A program made the position numbers and the translations under genes. A DNA stretch of 43,378 nucleotides. Origin: a virus. Numbering within the stretch: the stretch's first letter is position 1; each line of letters begins with the position of its first letter. Positions 6,797 to 15,068 of this stretch are shown in pieces. The notes under the pieces are model-generated. The model searched no databases. It was not told the origin of the DNA and saw only the letters and a list, made by a program, of their open reading frames with translations. The stretch spans positions 1 through 43,378 of the IMG/VR virus record IMGVR_UViG_3300009068_004104; one strand, 5' to 3'.

Positions 6797-8272
6797 ATGG
6801 ACTTATTGAATTCTTTATCTATCGGTTTCGATACGGCCTTATCGATTAAAAATTTATTCTGGTGCTTTGCAGGATCTTTTTTGGGCACATTAGTAGGAGT
6901 TCTCCCCGGAATAGGACCAATTACTGCTCTGAGTTTACTGTTGCCCGCGACATATCATATGGAAGTAACCACTGCGATGATATTTTTAGCCAGTGTATAT
7001 TATGGTACACAATACGGAGGTAGCACTGCTTCTATATTAATGAACATACCCGGCACCCCCGGAAATGCGGTAACCTGCATCGACGGATATCCTATGTGTA
7101 AGCAAGGTCGCGCCGGCATAGCACTATCAGTCTCGGCCATATCTTCGGTCATAGGAGGGTTTTTTGGTATATTATTAATAATTTTTATTTCGCCTTATCT
7201 GGCAAACCTTGCATTCCAATTTGGTCCAGCGGAATATTTTTCTTTGATGCTTCTTGGTTTGATCGCGGTGTGCTGCCTCTCTATCAACAAAGATATAGTT
7301 CGTAATATTGCTATGGTGATGTTAGGAGTTTTGATCGGCATCATAGGTATGGATCTCAACACATCAACTCCGAGATTTACATTTGGTTTTTTAGAACTTG
7401 CGGATGGAATTAATATGATTCTAGTAGCGATGGGTCTAATAGGATTGCCTGAAATAATTCAACGTGTTACAAATATTAACTCAAATGTTAAAATTCAAGA
7501 GCTTTCGAGAATTTATCCAAACAAAAAAGAGTACAAAGAATTCCTTCCATCGGCGTTACGTGGAAGCGCTGTGGGAGGTTTTTTTGGACCGTTGCCAGGA
7601 ACAGGTCCGGCGGTGGCCGGGTTTATGAGTTATCTCTTAGAAAAAGCAATAGGTCGTAAAAATAAAAAATTTGGGAAAGGAGAAATACGAGGAGTTGCCG
7701 GTCCGGAAGCAGCAAACAATTCTGGAGCCCAAACAGAATTAGTGCCTACTATGTTGTTGGGATTGCCAGGAGATACTGCCATGCCTCTGATATTAGCCGC
7801 CCTGGTTTTACACGGAATTACTCCCGGCCCTAATCTAATCACAACACATCCAACTTTGTATTGGGGATTGATAGCTAGTTTTTTTATTGGTAATATAATG
7901 CTCCTCTTGTTGAATTTGCCTCTGATCAAACTGTGGATTAAAATTTTAAAAATACCATATCAATATCTTTTTCCAGCGATACTCATCTTCATCATGATGG
8001 GAGCGTACAGTGTGAATAATAGTACATTTGATATCTTTGTGGTTGCGATATTTGGAGTGTTAGGATACTTTTTAAAAGTATTAAATTTTGATACTACTCC
8101 AGTCTTGTTAGGATTGATCATTGGACCATATATGGAAGAATATCTTCGTAGAGCATTACAAATTACCGGGGGAGATTTTTCTTTATTTTTTATTAAACCA
8201 ATATCATTGAGTCTGCTTATTGCGTCTTTAATCATAATTATTTTTACAATAGTAAAAAGAAAAAGGCAATGA
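6797..8272 (+). CDS. tctA: TctA: large membrane subunit of the tripartite tricarboxylate transporter
   Basis: A 491-residue protein with about eleven or twelve membrane segments, the usual TctA size. It holds the two internal-repeat glycine-rich motifs of the family: GVLPGIGPITALSLLLP near residues 34-50 and GPLPGTGPAVAGF near 263-275. The stretch LGLPGDTAMPLILAALVLHGI (about 320-340) is also characteristic. TctA forms the ion-coupled permease that imports the substrate delivered by TctC. No frameshift or lost motif is visible, so the system looks intact and functional. Its stop overlaps the next start in an ATGA arrangement, tying it to the epimerase gene. Confidence 0.95.
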   Translation: MDLLNSLSIGFDTALSIKNLFWCFAGSFLGTLVGVLPGIGPITALSLLLPATYHMEVTTAMIFLASVYYGTQYGGSTASILMNIPGTPGNAVTCIDGYPMCKQGRAGIALSVSAISSVIGGFFGILLIIFISPYLANLAFQFGPAEYFSLMLLGLIAVCCLSINKDIVRNIAMVMLGVLIGIIGMDLNTSTPRFTFGFLELADGINMILVAMGLIGLPEIIQRVTNINSNVKIQELSRIYPNKKEYKEFLPSALRGSAVGGFFGPLPGTGPAVAGFMSYLLEKAIGRKNKKFGKGEIRGVAGPEAANNSGAQTELVPTMLLGLPGDTAMPLILAALVLHGITPGPNLITTHPTLYWGLIASFFIGNIMLLLLNLPLIKLWIKILKIPYQYLFPAILIFIMMGAYSVNNSTFDIFVVAIFGVLGYFLKVLNFDTTPVLLGLIIGPYMEEYLRRALQITGGDFSLFFIKPISLSLLIASLIIIIFTIVKRKRQ

Positions 8273-9243
8273 AAAAAATATTGGTTTGTGGAGCTGGTGG
8301 ATTTATCGGAACACACCTAGTGACCAGTTTAAAAAAATTAGGACACTATGTCATTGGTGCAGATATTAAAAAACCAGAATATAGTACCACCGATGCAGAC
8401 GAATTCCATCTATTAGATTTACGTTCACAAGAATCTGTGAGCAAACTAATCACAACCGACGTCTATGAAATATACCAATTGGCCGCCGATATGGGAGGTG
8501 CGGGATATATCAACACAGGAGACAATGACGCAGAGGTAATGCACAACTCTTTATTAATCAATCTTAACGTAGCACAAGAAATGGTGAATAAAAACGTTAA
8601 ACGTATTCTATACACCAGCAGTGCTTGTGTGTATCCTGAATACAATCAATTGGACCCCAATAATCCTCTATGCAGTGAAGACAGTGTGTATCCTGCAAAA
8701 CCAGACAGCGAGTACGGTTGGGAAAAATTATTCAGCGAGCGACTCTATACAACATTTGCTAGAAATCACGGAATTCGAGCAAGGATAGCAAGATTACACA
8801 ATGTGTTTGGACCACTAGGTTCTTGGAACAATGGCAAAGAAAAAGCCCCTGCCGCTCTATGCAGGAAGGTTGCAGAGAGCAACGGAATCGTAGAAGTATG
8901 GGGACCAGGCACACAAACAAGAAGTTTCTTATTCATAGATGAATGCATAGAAGGCATACATAGAATAATGGCCAGCGAATATAACAAACCACTGAACCTA
9001 GGCAGTGAAAGATTAATAAGCATCAACGGTCTTGCGAGTTTAATAGCCAACCGAGCTAGAAAAAATATAGAAATAAAAAATATAGAAGGACCAGTTGGCG
9101 TTATGGGAAGATGCAGCGACAACAATCTGATTAAAAAAGCGATGGGATGGAGCCCAAACGAAGATCTTGAAAAAGGCATAGATATCACATACAAATGGAT
9201 AGCAGAACAAATAATCAAAGGAAACAAAGATGCATGCAACTAG
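8269..9243 (+). CDS. GDP-mannose 3,5-epimerase-like SDR enzyme
   Basis: A 324-residue extended short-chain dehydrogenase. Residues 8-14 (GAGGFIG) are the NAD-binding glycine loop and Y149-x3-K153 (YGWEK) the catalytic pair. Several stretches look specific to GDP-mannose 3,5-epimerase rather than generic epimerases: QLAADMGGAG, SSACVYPE, the GSWNNGKEKAPAALCRK region and TQTRSFLFIDECIEG. That enzyme makes GDP-L-galactose and GDP-L-gulose, precursors for surface glycans. The gene overlaps tctA (ATGA) and the following methyltransferase (14 nt), so it is co-expressed with the transporter, although the two have no obvious metabolic link. A related NDP-sugar epimerase remains possible. Confidence 0.85.
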   Translation: MKKILVCGAGGFIGTHLVTSLKKLGHYVIGADIKKPEYSTTDADEFHLLDLRSQESVSKLITTDVYEIYQLAADMGGAGYINTGDNDAEVMHNSLLINLNVAQEMVNKNVKRILYTSSACVYPEYNQLDPNNPLCSEDSVYPAKPDSEYGWEKLFSERLYTTFARNHGIRARIARLHNVFGPLGSWNNGKEKAPAALCRKVAESNGIVEVWGPGTQTRSFLFIDECIEGIHRIMASEYNKPLNLGSERLISINGLASLIANRARKNIEIKNIEGPVGVMGRCSDNNLIKKAMGWSPNEDLEKGIDITYKWIAEQIIKGNKDACN

Positions 9244-9742
9244 TATAGAGAATATGCAACGCATGATTTATGAAAATAAAAATAAGTTGCCCAGAGACAA
9301 AGTATTACAAGTTATAGAATTGGGTTCCTACACAGAGACAGGACATGACAGCTACAGAAATCTTTTCAAAAATATAAAAATAGAATATATAGGAGTAGAC
9401 ATGCGAGCAGGACCAAATGTGGACCTAGTGATGACAGATCCTTATGTCATACCACTATCGGATAATAGTCAAGATCTTGTGATATCAGGACAGACCCTAG
9501 AGCACGTAGAGTGGTTTTGGGAAACAATGCGAGAACTTACCAGGGTACTGCGCCCTGGGGGATTAATGTTTATGATAGTGCCCATGAAGGGTGGCGTGCA
9601 TAGACATCCTGTGGATTGTTGGAGGTTTTATCCAGATAGCTGGGCAGCTCTAGCACGTTGGGCTAATTTAGAATTATTAGAGACACACATAGATACACGC
9701 AGTCAATGGCACGATCATTGTGCTGTGCTTAAAAAAAATTAA
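9230..9742 (+). CDS. class I SAM-dependent methyltransferase
   Basis: A 170-residue protein with a small-molecule methyltransferase core: VIELGSY (motif I, near residues 28-34), IGVDMRAGPNVD (motif II), QDLVISGQTLEHVEWF (motif IV/V region, near 84-99) and LRPGGLMFMIVP (post-motif region). It resembles the Methyltransf_11 type often found in sugar-nucleotide and glycan clusters, and probably methylates a sugar or lipid-linked intermediate made with the epimerase. The start at 9230 overlaps the epimerase gene. An internal ATG at 9254 is possible. The gene ends convergent with, and 4 nt overlapping, the next minus-strand gene. Confidence 0.82.
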   Translation: MHATSIENMQRMIYENKNKLPRDKVLQVIELGSYTETGHDSYRNLFKNIKIEYIGVDMRAGPNVDLVMTDPYVIPLSDNSQDLVISGQTLEHVEWFWETMRELTRVLRPGGLMFMIVPMKGGVHRHPVDCWRFYPDSWAALARWANLELLETHIDTRSQWHDHCAVLKKN

Positions 9743-10332
9743 ATTTCTTCGAAGGTTATTAAAGGTAATTTATTCCAATTATTTTTATAAAAATCCCAAG
9801 TGCCATCACAGGAGTGAGAACGAGGGGAAGTATTTGTCTCTTTAGAAATTATTCCGCAACCAAAATCAGAACAAACTAAACGAAAAGTAATGTCGTTTCT
9901 CGACACAAGGTCAAACGAAACTCTCCACACATCTCCATTCCATTCCGATGTGGTTTTCTTCCTCCTTGTGGTGGCCGCCGCTTCTCTAAAAGGTAGTAAA
10001 TCGTGTATAATAATAAATCCATGATCGTTCAGTACCTTAAGGCTGTTATTAATATCTTTAACAATCTGCTCATAATGATGCAGCCCATCCACAAATATAA
10101 TATCAAATTTATCATTATACCTAGAAAAATATTCGTCACTGGTCATTCTTAGAGTGCCTCCACGACGAGGATCCACACCAACTTTTTTAAAAATATTAAT
10201 ATGATCGAAACATTCATTATTGTTGCAACCAATTTCCAAATAAGAAACAGCATTAATACGTTTAGCCAGCGTATTAATAACATCTATCCTACTGTGTTTA
10301 CCATATGGTATGGGCAAGTGCTCTAAGATCAT
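9739..10332 (-). CDS. class I SAM-dependent methyltransferase-like protein
   Basis: A 197-residue protein with YLEIGCNNNECF near residues 30-41 as the SAM-binding glycine loop. It continues with FDIIFVDGLHHYEQIVKDI near 75-93, typical of the Methyltransf_24 type, and GFIIIHDLLP as a later core strand. The C-terminal part (DGTWDFYKNNWN) may contact the acceptor. It is divergent from the SGNH-like gene at 10373, with only 40 bp between them, and that gap carries a T4-late-like motif for each direction. Substrate unknown, though the surroundings (glycosyltransferases, epimerase) suggest a carbohydrate. Confidence 0.75.
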   Translation of the reverse strand: MILEHLPIPYGKHSRIDVINTLAKRINAVSYLEIGCNNNECFDHINIFKKVGVDPRRGGTLRMTSDEYFSRYNDKFDIIFVDGLHHYEQIVKDINNSLKVLNDHGFIIIHDLLPFREAAATTRRKKTTSEWNGDVWRVSFDLVSRNDITFRLVCSDFGCGIISKETNTSPRSHSCDGTWDFYKNNWNKLPLITFEEI

Positions 10333-10339
10333 CTAGAAA

Positions 10340-10347
10340 TATTTATA
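10340..10347 (-). promoter_or_regulatory. T4-late-like promoter TATAAATA (minus strand)
   Basis: The exact T4 late consensus TATAAATA on the minus strand, ending 7 nt before the methyltransferase ATG (10332). The transcript would start at or just before the start codon. Confidence 0.45.
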
Positions 10348-10359
10348 GAAACAAAGTGT

Positions 10360-10367
10360 TGTAAATA
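10360..10367 (+). promoter_or_regulatory. T4-late-like motif TGTAAATA (plus strand)
   Basis: TGTAAATA ends 5 nt before ATG 10373. It forms a back-to-back pair with the minus-strand TATAAATA at 10340-10347. Confidence 0.35.
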
Positions 10368-10372
10368 GATGT

Positions 10373-11071
10373 ATGAATATTTTAATTGCTGGAGATAGTT
10401 GGAGTTGTGGCGAATGGGGAGATCCTCTGCCAGGACAATCATATTATCAAGGCATACAAGGAGTGCGTCACGGGGGACTATCACAGTATCTTAGAGAAGA
10501 TGGACATACAGTAACACTGGTTGGTCAGGGTTCGTCTTCTAACAGTGCCCAAGTGGATCGAATAAGACTGTTGGGTAAAAAATTAAAAGAATTTAATAAA
10601 ATTATATGGTTTCATACAGATCCTTTGAGAGATATCGATCAAACAGAGATGTCCAATTCTCGAGAAGGACTAAAACAACAACGAGAAAAATTAGATAGAT
10701 TTCAATATCAAAAATTACAAGAATTAGGAATAGAAATTTATTGCCTGGGGGGATGCAGCCCTATAGTAACAGAACAGATAAAAGATTATCCAAATCTTAA
10801 AGTTATAATAGCAAATTTACAAACTTGGTTACTACCAAATATAAAAACCATGGATCCTTTGGGCAGATGGTGGAAATATCAGAAACCCGATCTAGAGTTA
10901 TTAAATGATTTTGAGGAACAAGAACGATTAGTAGAAAAACACATATTTAGAGCAAGAGATCAAAAAACAACACAAGAACATTTATTATTTTGGCCCGACG
11001 GATTGCATCCAAACAGAGAAGCTCATTTGCGTTTATACAATTACATGAAAGAATTAAACTTATTTCTGTAA
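10373..11071 (+). CDS. SGNH/GDSL-like hydrolase-type protein
   Basis: A 232-residue protein beginning ILIAGDSWSCGEWG, which matches the GDS block I of SGNH hydrolases (nucleophile Ser8). GQGSSSNSAQVDR near residues 50-62 supplies the Gly/Asn-containing block seen in this phage-type family. A late FWPDGLHPNREAHLRLY stretch gives the D-x-x-H catalytic pair (block V). Members deacylate or deacetylate carbohydrates and lipids. The protein could trim O-acetyl groups from glycans built by the neighbouring enzymes. Three more SGNH-like proteins occur in the window (19560, 24784 and 35090). Confidence 0.7.
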   Translation: MNILIAGDSWSCGEWGDPLPGQSYYQGIQGVRHGGLSQYLREDGHTVTLVGQGSSSNSAQVDRIRLLGKKLKEFNKIIWFHTDPLRDIDQTEMSNSREGLKQQREKLDRFQYQKLQELGIEIYCLGGCSPIVTEQIKDYPNLKVIIANLQTWLLPNIKTMDPLGRWWKYQKPDLELLNDFEEQERLVEKHIFRARDQKTTQEHLLFWPDGLHPNREAHLRLYNYMKELNLFL

Positions 11072-11096
11072 AATTAAATACACAATAATTAATAAT

Positions 11097-11816
11097 ATGT
11101 CCTTACATCTTTTATGTGCAACATTAAACAACGCTGCTCGAGTTTCATCACAAATAGAAAAACACAAAAAATATTCTAAAAATTCTACACTTTGGTATGC
11201 TGTGCAAGATGATGAAACAGAAAAAACATTGATAGATCTAAGATATAAAAATTATATAAAAATAAAAAAAGATAACACAACAAAAGCATGGCAACAGTTG
11301 AGCGAACATGTCAAAGAAGGAACACACATGCTATTGGGTGATGATGTAGAATTCTATCTGCAAGGATGGGATAAAAAAATAGTTCCCACAGAAGAAGTGC
11401 AAATGATTAATTGTATAAATTTTAAACCAAACGGTACGCAGTTAGACATATCAGAAAAAAAATTGCCAGCACCACATTATGCTATAACACAAAAATGGAG
11501 AGAATTATTAGGATGGTTTGTACCCCCGGGTTACGTCCATTATTGTGTTGATTCTTATGTGATAAGGTTAGCAATTGTTACCGATACTTTATTAAATTCT
11601 TCTGCCCAGATTATACACAATAGGAAAGAGCAAAATAACAATGAAACACAAAACAACGATATAAAAAAATTTAAGAATAGTTTTGATACGTTCTATAACG
11701 ATTGTCTTAAAATAGCCAATTATAAAAAAAACACAGATATAGTTACTGCACGATTAAAAATAATTTCAAAACAAAAAGACTGGACAGATCCAAAAAATTT
11801 TAGGAACCTAATATGA
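11097..11816 (+). CDS. glycosyltransferase-like protein (probable GT-A fold)
   Basis: A 239-residue protein. The N-terminus (LHLLCATLNNAARVSSQIEK) is a GT2-like first strand and helix. HMLLGDDVEFYLQGWDK near residues 75-91 contains a DD-V pattern that can serve as the metal/nucleotide-binding DxD. PHYAITQKWRELLGWFVPPGYVHYCVDSY near 115-143 resembles acceptor-region blocks of GT2-type phage enzymes. It overlaps the GT17-like gene by 4 nt, so the two are probably made together and act on the same glycan. The donor sugar cannot be read. A TTAAATA motif lies 16 nt before the ATG. Confidence 0.6.
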   Translation: MSLHLLCATLNNAARVSSQIEKHKKYSKNSTLWYAVQDDETEKTLIDLRYKNYIKIKKDNTTKAWQQLSEHVKEGTHMLLGDDVEFYLQGWDKKIVPTEEVQMINCINFKPNGTQLDISEKKLPAPHYAITQKWRELLGWFVPPGYVHYCVDSYVIRLAIVTDTLLNSSAQIIHNRKEQNNNETQNNDIKKFKNSFDTFYNDCLKIANYKKNTDIVTARLKIISKQKDWTDPKNFRNLI

Positions 11817-12631
11817 ACTACGAATTTTTTAGTTTTTACAACGAGTTTGATATGTTAGAACTTAAATTACAAGAACACAACTCTTACGTGGATCATTTTA
11901 TCATAACTGAAGCCAACAAAACTTATAATCAAATAGACAAACCTTATAGATTAGAATCCCAATGGGATAGGTATAAACAGTGGCATAATAAAATAACATA
12001 TCTTAAATTTGATGCTTCAGGATTGGAAGCTGGATGGCCCACAGAACATGCACAAAGAGAATGGCCAATTAAACAATTTAATTTAAAATCAGAAGATTTA
12101 ATAATAATGAGTGATTTGGATGAATTCCTATTACCCGAAGATTGGAAATGGATCGAAACAAACATTCATAACGTTACTCGAGAAATATTATTCGAAATGC
12201 AATGTTATTGGTGTTATGCCAATATAAAACATAGGGCTCCACAAAAAGCAACAGCAGTGGTATTAAAAAAAAATTATACCAATTCAGTGATGCACAGAAG
12301 ACCACAAAAAGTGTTTGCAGATAAAAAAAACCCGCTGAGCGACACCACGATAAGACAAGGGGGAATACATCTAACATGGATGGGAGATCGAAAAACATTT
12401 GAACAGAAGTTGGACGGATCTATAGAAGGATACCAGTGGTCAAAAGATTGCGCCAAAAAAGACATGTGGGAAAAGAAAAAAGCAAATAGTCTATTTCATT
12501 GGAAAGCAAAATTTAAGAGAACAAAAATAGAATTTGTTCCTTTAGAAAGTAATGTATATTTTACAGAATCAATGAAATCTTATATTCTTAAACACCCCGA
12601 ATGGATACAAACCCTGGATAATTTATCTTGA
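11813..12631 (+). CDS. GT17-family glycosyltransferase-like protein
   Basis: A 272-residue protein resembling glycosyltransferase family 17 (beta-1,4-N-acetylglucosaminyltransferase III type). FYNEFDMLELKLQE (residues 7-20) and YVDHFIITEANKTYN (25-39) match the conserved N-terminal blocks. LIIMSDLDEFLLP near 95-107 holds the D-x-D metal site. The lysine-rich C-terminus (KDMWEKKKANSLFHWK and beyond) is phage-typical. It overlaps the upstream glycosyltransferase by ATGA and is followed by the clpP promoter. It probably adds a hexosamine-type sugar to a surface or virion glycan. Confidence 0.8.
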   Translation: MNYEFFSFYNEFDMLELKLQEHNSYVDHFIITEANKTYNQIDKPYRLESQWDRYKQWHNKITYLKFDASGLEAGWPTEHAQREWPIKQFNLKSEDLIIMSDLDEFLLPEDWKWIETNIHNVTREILFEMQCYWCYANIKHRAPQKATAVVLKKNYTNSVMHRRPQKVFADKKNPLSDTTIRQGGIHLTWMGDRKTFEQKLDGSIEGYQWSKDCAKKDMWEKKKANSLFHWKAKFKRTKIEFVPLESNVYFTESMKSYILKHPEWIQTLDNLS

Positions 12632-12633
12632 AT

Positions 12634-12669
12634 TTGACAATTGACAGTTTTATGTTATCATGTTAAAAT
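12634..12669 (+). promoter_or_regulatory. double sigma70-like promoter of the clpP-heme oxygenase operon
   Basis: Two TTGACA boxes in tandem (12634-12639 and 12641-12646). The second is 17 nt from TAAAAT (12664-12669). The first is 16 nt from TATCAT (12656-12661). With ATG at 12679 the leader would be only about 2-11 nt. No Shine-Dalgarno is visible. Confidence 0.7.
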
Positions 12670-12678
12670 TATTCACAT

Positions 12679-13275
12679 ATGCCACTAATACCAGTAGTAA
12701 TAGAACAAACATCTAAAGGTGAGCGCAGTTACGACATATTCAGTCGACTGTTAAAAGATAGAATCATTGTGCTGGAAGGACCAATCGAAGAGCACTCCGC
12801 TTCTGTGATCTGTGCTCAACTGTTATTTTGTGAATCACAAGCACCCGAGAGAGACATAACCATCTACATTAATTCGCCCGGTGGGCTAGTCACAGCAGGC
12901 ATGGCCATCTACGATACTATGCAGTATATCAAATGTGACGTACAAACCATCGTTATGGGACAAGCATGCTCAATGGGATCATTGTTAGCATCAGCAGGAA
13001 CCAAAGGCAAGAGATTGATACTGCCACACGCTCGACACATGATACACCAACCACTAGGCGGAGCATCAGGTCAAGCCACAGATGTGCAAATTCAAGCAAA
13101 CGAATTACTTCGTTGGAAAGACGAGCTAACTCGAGTTTATGAAAAACATACCGGACAAACTTTAGAAAAACTACGAGCCGACATGGAGAGAGACAACTTT
13201 ATGACTGCAGAACAAGCAGTAGCATATGGATTAGCCGACAAAGTTGTCACTAGCAGAGAAACGGATAATAAATAG
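12679..13275 (+). CDS. clpP: ATP-dependent Clp protease proteolytic subunit
   Basis: A 198-residue protein, full length for ClpP. The catalytic serine is in GQACSMGS near residue 98 and the catalytic histidine in RHMIHQP near residue 123. The family stretches [16 protein letters not shown] and [19 protein letters not shown] are present. ClpP forms a tetradecameric peptidase barrel that needs a ClpA/X/C unfoldase. None is in the window, so it probably uses the host partner or replaces the host subunit. It heads a promoter-driven operon that continues with radical SAM, heme oxygenase and bilin reductase genes. Phage clpP genes are known, and roles in virion maturation or redirecting host proteolysis are inference. 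Confidence 0.96.
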   Translation: MPLIPVVIEQTSKGERSYDIFSRLLKDRIIVLEGPIEEHSASVICAQLLFCESQAPERDITIYINSPGGLVTAGMAIYDTMQYIKCDVQTIVMGQACSMGSLLASAGTKGKRLILPHARHMIHQPLGGASGQATDVQIQANELLRWKDELTRVYEKHTGQTLEKLRADMERDNFMTAEQAVAYGLADKVVTSRETDNK

Positions 13276-13282
13276 GCATTAA

Positions 13283-14605
13283 ATGCCTTTACCTAATAAA
13301 AAAATATTTTGTAATACCCCATGGTATGAATTACATATCTATTGGGATGGAGGTTTGGGAATTTGCTGCCAAGAATATCATCGCTTGTATAACACAGAAC
13401 AAAAAGAAAAATATAATATTTCTAACATGTCCATAGCAGAGTGGTTTAATAGTAAACCTGTTAAGAGAATGAGGATGGATATATGGAACGATAAAAAACT
13501 TTCATTATGTAATAGATGTATGCAAGACGAAGCGGTAGGCGTAACAAGCCGCCGACATAAAAGTAACCAAAAAAGTGTAATATTCACAAAATCAGCATTT
13601 GAAGATAGTATAAGACAAAGTCCACATTACGATAATTTTTTATACAGCAAAAATAATCAAGGAGAAACACAAACGCTGCCTATGGATCTACATGTAGATC
13701 TTGGAAATTTTTGTAATTTGGCCTGCAAAATGTGCAACTCGCAGGCTAGCAGTAAGATTGCTGCTCAAAATGTAAAGTGGGGAAATGAAGAAGATAAAAA
13801 ATATGTAGGATCTGACTGGACACAAAACAAAGAAGTGTGGGACAAATTTTTACAAGAATTATTAAAAATGAAATTACAAAATGTACATTTCATGGGAGGA
13901 GAAACAATACTAACAAAAAGATTTCACGATTTTTTAAATTTTATGATAGAACATAAAAGATTTGATCTTAATTTTAGTTTTGTTACAAACGGCACAACAT
14001 TTGATTTAGAATTAATTAAAAAATTAAAACTTTTTCAACGTGTTGGAATAGAAGTTAGCATAGAAACAATTACACAACACAACGGATATGTTAGACAAGG
14101 AACAGATACAAAAGAAGTATTGGCAAACATAGAAAAATATAGAGAACATTGTGACAACGAGAGAATTTCAGTAACTATAAGACCAGCCCCGAGTGCTTTG
14201 ACTATTGGAAATTATAACACCTTAATAGAATATTGTTTAGAACAAAAACTAACAATAAAATCAAACCCAGTTTATAGGCCAACTTTTTTAAATATTTCAG
14301 TATTACCTATAGATATAAAGAAAGAATATTTAAAAAAATATTATAATCTATTAAAAAAGTATGATTTAGAATCACTAGATATTGTATCAGATTTTAATGA
14401 GAGTGATCCTCAGCAATATAAAAAAATAATTAAAATGGCTATTAATCAAGCAATTGGTTTATTAAATTCCCCTACTCCTAATAACCATACCGAAGAGTTA
14501 ATTAAAATGGTAGAACATTGCAAACGCTGGGATAAAGTATATGGGTATAATGCCACAGACCTTTTTCCAGAATTAAAAGATATATTTGTTAAAAATGGAT
14601 ATTAA
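13283..14605 (+). CDS. radical SAM protein with N-terminal SPASM/twitch-like cysteines
   Basis: A 440-residue protein. The radical SAM cluster motif is CNLACKMC (Cx3Cx2C; C144, C148, C151), which holds the 4Fe-4S cluster that cleaves S-adenosylmethionine. HFMGGETIL follows as the GGE SAM-binding motif. Ahead of it (FCNTPWYELHIYWDG, then GICCQEY, then CNRCMQDE, about residues 9-78) is a cysteine pattern like the auxiliary-cluster SPASM/twitch domain. That domain normally sits C-terminal, so the order is permuted here. Three relatives with the same order lie at 20242, 21825 and 25591. The substrate is unknown: peptide or sugar modification are the family's usual roles. It follows clpP by 7 nt and overlaps the next gene. 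Confidence 0.82.
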   Translation: MPLPNKKIFCNTPWYELHIYWDGGLGICCQEYHRLYNTEQKEKYNISNMSIAEWFNSKPVKRMRMDIWNDKKLSLCNRCMQDEAVGVTSRRHKSNQKSVIFTKSAFEDSIRQSPHYDNFLYSKNNQGETQTLPMDLHVDLGNFCNLACKMCNSQASSKIAAQNVKWGNEEDKKYVGSDWTQNKEVWDKFLQELLKMKLQNVHFMGGETILTKRFHDFLNFMIEHKRFDLNFSFVTNGTTFDLELIKKLKLFQRVGIEVSIETITQHNGYVRQGTDTKEVLANIEKYREHCDNERISVTIRPAPSALTIGNYNTLIEYCLEQKLTIKSNPVYRPTFLNISVLPIDIKKEYLKKYYNLLKKYDLESLDIVSDFNESDPQQYKKIIKMAINQAIGLLNSPTPNNHTEELIKMVEHCKRWDKVYGYNATDLFPELKDIFVKNGY

Positions 14606-15068
14606 AAAATATAGAACAGAAATAAAATTACATGTTACGCCGATCTGGCACAAAGAACCACCAATATGTGTAATACGATTTTCTAAAGATATTTTTTTTA
14701 AGGAAGAGATAAAAGAAAGTAAAGTTTATTCTTATGAAGAATATCTATCAGCTGGAAACTACGATATAATAGTAGAATTTTTAAATAAAAAAAACTCCGA
14801 TACCGTGGATGAGAAAGACAAGGCCGTAAAGATAGATAAAATTATTTTTAACAATATTGAGAGCGAAAAATTTGTTTGGCAAGGAATATATCAACCTAAT
14901 TATCCAGAACCGTGGGCAACTCAACAAAAAAAATTAGGTAAAGAATTAAATTCTGTTCTTACTCCAATAACATATCTAGGATGGAATGGACAATGGAGAT
15001 TAACCTATTCTACGCCTATTTTTACATGGATACATAAAATAAAAAATCACGGATGGATTTATGAATAA
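14595..15068 (+). CDS. hypothetical protein between radical SAM and heme oxygenase genes
   Basis: A 157-residue protein that I do not recognise. The pattern of alternating hydrophobic strands (IKLHVTPIWHKEPPICVIRFS, YDIIVEFLNKKN, KIDKIIFNNI) suggests a beta-sandwich. It ends with an aromatic-rich segment (YLGWNGQWRLTYSTPIFTWIHKIKNHGW) reminiscent of carbohydrate-binding folds. ATG 14595 is chosen over the in-frame TTG 14586. It overlaps the stop of the radical SAM gene and the start of the heme oxygenase gene (8 nt), so it is part of the same translation-coupled operon. Confidence 0.55.
   Translation: MDIKKYRTEIKLHVTPIWHKEPPICVIRFSKDIFFKEEIKESKVYSYEEYLSAGNYDIIVEFLNKKNSDTVDEKDKAVKIDKIIFNNIESEKFVWQGIYQPNYPEPWATQQKKLGKELNSVLTPITYLGWNGQWRLTYSTPIFTWIHKIKNHGWIYE

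Noticed and set aside
5340-8272. Host chromosomal contamination as the explanation for tctCBA
   Set aside because: The tct genes are coupled to neighbours by 1-nt and ATGA junctions and share the AT-rich composition of the surrounding phage genes. Not fully excluded without read data.
13267-13274. AATAAATA before the radical SAM gene at 13283 as a late promoter
   Set aside because: It overlaps the clpP stop codon (AATAAATAG) at an 8-nt distance, so it may be forced by coding sequence. Not counted among the six cases.
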